Source: Firmicutes bacterium ZCTH02-B6 (GTDB taxonomy: Bacteria > Bacillota > Limnochordia > Limnochordales > ZCTH02-B6). From it: a stretch of 15,795 nt of DNA. Location of the stretch: contig LZRQ01000065.1 of the NCBI GenBank assembly GCA_002159155.1, positions 1-15,795 of the forward strand, written 5' to 3'. Each line of letters begins with the position of its first letter. Positions within the stretch are counted from its first letter, which is position 1. Both the position numbers and the translations under genes were made by a program. The notes below the pieces were generated by a model. The model saw nothing but the letters and a program-made list of their open reading frames with translations, had not been told where the DNA came from and made no database searches. Of the stretch, positions 13,475-15,795 are shown one piece after another.

Positions 13475-14002
13475 TTAGACGGGCGTCACGTGTTCGGGGA
13501 GGTGCCGGTCCCGCTGGCGAATGTCGCCAGTGTCCACGTACAGCCGCCCGCCGCGGATCTCGACGCGCATGACGTCCAACGGACGCGGCGCCGGGCCGGC
13601 GATGTTCTGCCCGGTCGGCTCGTAGACCGAACCGTGGCACGGGCAAATGAAGAGTTTCTGATTTTCATTCCACGGCACGGTGCACCCCAGGTGCGGGCAA
13701 CGCCAGTACAGTGCCAGCACCCCTTCGGGCAGCCGTGAAACGTAAAACCGCCCGTCCCGGATCCGGGTCACCGTTCCGACCGGGTACTCGTCGATGGGAC
13801 CAGCATCGATGACCGTACCGAACCCCTCGACCTTGCGCGGCCAGAACATGGCTAGACCCGTTACAGCCGCCTGCGCCGCAAAGACGCCGGCTGACGCCCA
13901 CATCACGTTGCGCAAAAGGCCCCGGCGGCTCATGGCCGCTTGGTTCTTCTTTTCCGTTTGCTGCTGTTCCTTGCCCTCGGCCTCCGCCATTGGCACGTTC
14001 AC
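13475..14002 (-). CDS. qcrA: Rieske iron-sulfur protein of the quinol:cytochrome c reductase
   Basis: A 175-residue Rieske subunit, which carries electrons from quinol at the Qo site to cytochrome c. The [2Fe-2S] ligands are CPHLGC (Cys102, His104, Cys107) and CPCHG (Cys120, Cys122, His123), with the two bridging cysteines that form the stabilising disulfide being Cys107 and Cys122. SRRGLL (25-30) before a hydrophobic helix (about 33-54) is a twin-arginine-type export and anchor signal, typical of Rieske proteins. The hydrophilic N-terminus is rich in Lys/Gln/Glu. The start is GTG at 14002 (AAGG 7 nt upstream); GTG at 13996 or ATG at 13990 are alternatives and affect only the N-terminal tail. 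It begins 9 nt after the cytochrome b C-terminal gene. Confidence 0.95.
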   Translation of the reverse strand: MNVPMAEAEGKEQQQTEKKNQAAMSRRGLLRNVMWASAGVFAAQAAVTGLAMFWPRKVEGFGTVIDAGPIDEYPVGTVTRIRDGRFYVSRLPEGVLALYWRCPHLGCTVPWNENQKLFICPCHGSVYEPTGQNIAGPAPRPLDVMRVEIRGGRLYVDTGDIRQRDRHLPEHVTPV

Positions 14003-14011
14003 CTCTTCGCC

Positions 14012-14761
14012 TTACTCTTTGCCATGGGGCGGATACGGAATATCCCACGGCCAAGACAACGCCATGCCCTCACCCCGGAACGCCGTACCGATGATGGTCA
14101 GCACGATAAACGAAGCGAGGAAGAACGAGTACATGGCGATCATACATTCGCGCATGTCCGCTTGCCAACGCCGCTTGACGATCGTCCAGAGGGAGAAAGG
14201 AATGAACGTCATAAAGGCGATCGGCACAAAAATCTCGGCGAAAGCATCCGGGAAGCCGTGCATCTTGAGCCACGGTGCGATGCCGTTGGCGCCGCCCGCC
14301 GGCAAGTACTCATCGACCAAGATCAAACCAACGTTCCAGATTGTGGTGTAAATCGCCGAGAAGACGGCGATGGGAACGCCCTTCTTGCTATAGAACCAGA
14401 TGCCGGTACCCTTCTTGCTGCGATCGATGTACGGGATCGCGCCCAAAAGCACCAGCACCGCGGTGGGCACCACCACGCCCGCGAGGGCCGGGTGCATGTG
14501 CAGGAGCAACTCCTGCAGCCCAAGGAAGTACCACGGCGCCTTGGACGGGTTGGGCGTCAACTCAGGGTCGGCCATCCGGTAAAAGGGCGCCGCGACAAAG
14601 ATCGCCATCAAAGACAAAAGCAGCGTAATGGTCAGCGCCCCGATGAGCTCGATGCTGACCAGATTGGGCCAGACATGCACCGGCTTAAGGTCTTTTTCAT
14701 CCACCGTCCGCAGCAAATCATCCTTGCCCTCACCCGCGGGGCGCTGCACTTCCGTCGCCAT
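14012..14761 (-). CDS. Cytochrome b C-terminal half (subunit IV-like)
   Basis: A 249-residue membrane protein that matches the C-terminal domain of cytochrome b, the counterpart of subunit IV (PetD) in b6f. It starts with a hydrophilic tail (1-30), then VWPNLVSIELIGALTITLLL (30-49) and further hydrophobic helices around 90-110, 127-150, 175-195 and 208-228. The Qo-site motif PEWY is KAPWYFLGLQE (74-84) here. It forms the quinol-oxidation site together with the N-terminal half and the Rieske protein. No cytochrome c domain is fused to its end, unlike Bacillus QcrC; a separate diheme cytochrome is encoded downstream. The ATG at 14761 follows GGAGGG by 11 nt, 17 nt after the four-His half. Confidence 0.93.
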   Translation of the reverse strand: MATEVQRPAGEGKDDLLRTVDEKDLKPVHVWPNLVSIELIGALTITLLLSLMAIFVAAPFYRMADPELTPNPSKAPWYFLGLQELLLHMHPALAGVVVPTAVLVLLGAIPYIDRSKKGTGIWFYSKKGVPIAVFSAIYTTIWNVGLILVDEYLPAGGANGIAPWLKMHGFPDAFAEIFVPIAFMTFIPFSLWTIVKRRWQADMRECMIAMYSFFLASFIVLTIIGTAFRGEGMALSWPWDIPYPPHGKE

Positions 14762-14778
14762 GGAAACCGTGTCCCTCC

Positions 14779-15561
14779 CTACTCAGCCAGCTGCTGCCGC
14801 CGCGCCTCCACGGCCCGCAGCGTCTCCTCGTCGTCATCCTCATAGACGGGCGTGGAGATGTTGCCATCCTTGCGCACCCGCCAGAAGTGGGTGGCCATCA
14901 GGAGGATGCAGGCCAGGGGCAAGAAGATCACGTGCAGCGTATACCACCGGATCAACGTCTGCTGCCCGATTTCAAAACCGCCCAGCAACGCCATGCGCAC
15001 CTGCTTGCCGATGAAGGGCGTGGCACCGCCCATCTCCATACCGACCGCGATAGCCCAGTAGGCCAGCTGGTCCCACGGGAGGAGGTAGCCGCTGAAGCTG
15101 AGGAGACACGTGACCAGCAGCAGCGCGACCCCGATCACCCAGTTGAAGTCACGCGGCGGTTTGTACGCGCCCGTGTAAAACACGCGGGTCATGTGAGCCA
15201 GAACCGCGAGCACCATGGCGTGCGCGGCCCACCGGTGCAGGTTGCGCAAGAACGCACCGAAGGTAACCTCGGTCTGCAACTGCACGATGGTCCAGTAGGC
15301 GTCCTGCGTGGTGGGGATATAGTACCACATAAGGAAGACGCCCGTCAGCGTCAAAAGCACAAAGCACCAAGTCGCCAAGCCCCCGAGGCCCCACGTATAG
15401 GTGATGCGGGTCGCCCGCTTCGGCACCCGGACCGGGTGCAGGTGCAAGGCTAAGCTGTTGAGAATGACCATCGCCCTCGAGCGCTTGTCCCGTGGGTAAG
15501 GATTACGATAGATGGATTTCCACAGCCGCGACGAGGTGATGTATCTCCAAAGACGACTCAT
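14779..15561 (-). CDS. qcrB: Cytochrome b N-terminal half (b6-like, binds two b hemes)
   Basis: A 260-residue membrane protein corresponding to cytochrome b6/QcrB. Four heme-ligand histidines have the classical spacing: His109 in NLHRW and His123 in AHMTRVFYTGAY (14 apart), His210 in TLHVIFLP and His225 in MATHFWRVRKDG (15 apart). Hydrophobic helices run about 60-80, 111-130, 142-160 and 208-225. Residue 58, aligned without gaps to the cysteine that binds heme c_i in b6f and Bacillus QcrB, is glycine (TYTWGLGG), so heme c_i is probably absent. The C-terminus is acidic (YEDDDEE). The ATG at 15561 has GGAGG 12 nt upstream. It is the first gene of the operon and oxidises (mena)quinol with the Rieske protein. 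Confidence 0.94.
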   Translation of the reverse strand: MSRLWRYITSSRLWKSIYRNPYPRDKRSRAMVILNSLALHLHPVRVPKRATRITYTWGLGGLATWCFVLLTLTGVFLMWYYIPTTQDAYWTIVQLQTEVTFGAFLRNLHRWAAHAMVLAVLAHMTRVFYTGAYKPPRDFNWVIGVALLLVTCLLSFSGYLLPWDQLAYWAIAVGMEMGGATPFIGKQVRMALLGGFEIGQQTLIRWYTLHVIFLPLACILLMATHFWRVRKDGNISTPVYEDDDEETLRAVEARRQQLAE

Positions 15562-15721
15562 CTCGTACCCGAGACCTCCCCGGCACGCCTTGCCACACTA
15601 TGGCACACCAGAAGTCCGTTCGCTTCGCAGAGAAACAATTCCTTCCGTTCCTGGCTTTGAAGCCTAATATTCCCGCAGCGCAAGCCAATTAGCAACAGTG
15701 GCGACGTCCCGCCCGCCGGCG
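15562..15721 (-). promoter_or_regulatory. Upstream region of the bc-complex operon
   Basis: The 160 nt between the probable upstream gene end and the cytochrome b start hold no convincing promoter. Two short inverted repeats could be operators: TGCCA-N5-TGGCA (15591-15605) and GGCTT-N2-AAGCC (15653-15664). The best -35/-10 candidate on the minus strand, TTGCTA with AATATT at 18 nt, is weak (4 of 6 each). Confidence 0.35.
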
Positions 15722-15795
15722 TCAGGCTAGCGGCGGCGGGAATCCCAACTCCCCTGGGACGTGGGCCACGAGCTGTCCGTCCGCGTCCCACACCC
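15722..15795 (-). CDS. C-terminal end of an unidentified gene (cut by window edge)
   Basis: On the minus strand one frame reads VWDADGQLVAHVPGELGFPP then PLA and a TGA stop at 15722-15724. The composition (Asp/Gly/Leu/Val rich with GTG, CTC and GAC codons) looks coding, and it lies upstream of the bc operon in the same direction. About 24 codons are visible; no family is recognised. A 7-bp inverted repeat (CCCGCCG/CGGCGGG) spans the stop. The alternative is that this is non-coding. Confidence 0.4.
   Translation of the reverse strand, partial: VWDADGQLVAHVPGELGFPPPLA

Noticed and set aside
13940..14845. A 301-codon open frame on the plus strand
   Set aside because: It is antisense to the clear cytochrome b C-terminal gene and parts of its neighbours, is rich in Arg/His/Gln as expected for a GC-rich shadow frame, and has no recognisable motif.
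15503..15791. Minus-strand open frames of 61-77 codons upstream of cytochrome b
   Set aside because: They overlap the cytochrome b start in another frame or lack ribosome sites and family sequence; a different frame gives the more plausible gene end at 15722.

Overview
The window reads as a piece of a chromosome from a high-GC, probably thermophilic or deep-branching Gram-positive (Firmicutes-like) bacterium. This is an inference. It rests on strong GGAGG-type ribosome sites, heavy use of GTG and TTG starts, a split cytochrome b of the b6/subunit IV kind, an ArgR-type operator, and short operons packed mostly on the minus strand. An extracytoplasmic LolA-like protein and an LPP20/FlgT-like secreted protein leave the cell-envelope type open. 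No phage, insertion sequence, CRISPR array, tRNA or rRNA was recognised.

Layout, left to right. Positions 1-2974 (minus) form one tight operon: thioredoxin, M32 carboxypeptidase, a secreted two-domain protein (carbohydrate-binding-like plus LPP20/FlgT-like), and the start of an L-threonine aldolase cut by the left edge. A divergent control region at 2975-3264 separates it from two plus-strand genes: an NAD(P)/FAD oxidoreductase of the nitrite/rubredoxin reductase type and a PduO-type cobalamin adenosyltransferase. At 5112-7087 (minus) a LolA-like exported protein is translationally coupled (TTGA overlap) to a HEAT-repeat protein. After a gene-free stretch of about 450 bases comes a small cytoplasmic sulfite-oxidase-family molybdoenzyme (plus), ended by a 14-bp hairpin. 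Next, on the minus strand, are an atypical ornithine-carbamoyltransferase-like gene with a putative ArgR box, then moeA with an HD-domain hydrolase upstream, and a ferredoxin with four [4Fe-4S] sites. The right end (11719-15561, minus) is a respiratory operon: cytochrome b (four-His half), cytochrome b C-terminal half, Rieske protein, a 42-residue one-helix membrane protein, a diheme cytochrome c, and a membrane-anchored NERD-like protein. The tail of another minus-strand gene probably lies at the right edge.

Working together: the right-hand operon encodes a quinol:cytochrome c oxidoreductase that moves electrons from (mena)quinol to a membrane-anchored diheme cytochrome c. The ferredoxin follows it but has its own promoter. 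MoeA supplies molybdenum cofactor that the sulfite-oxidase-like enzyme needs. The remaining genes are general metabolism or of unknown role.

The most interesting points are the tiny unannotated membrane protein inside the bc operon, the loss of the heme c_i cysteine in cytochrome b, the altered active-site loops of the carbamoyltransferase beside an ArgR-like site, and the NERD-like protein attached to the bc operon. I see no convincing evidence of a wholly new multi-gene system.
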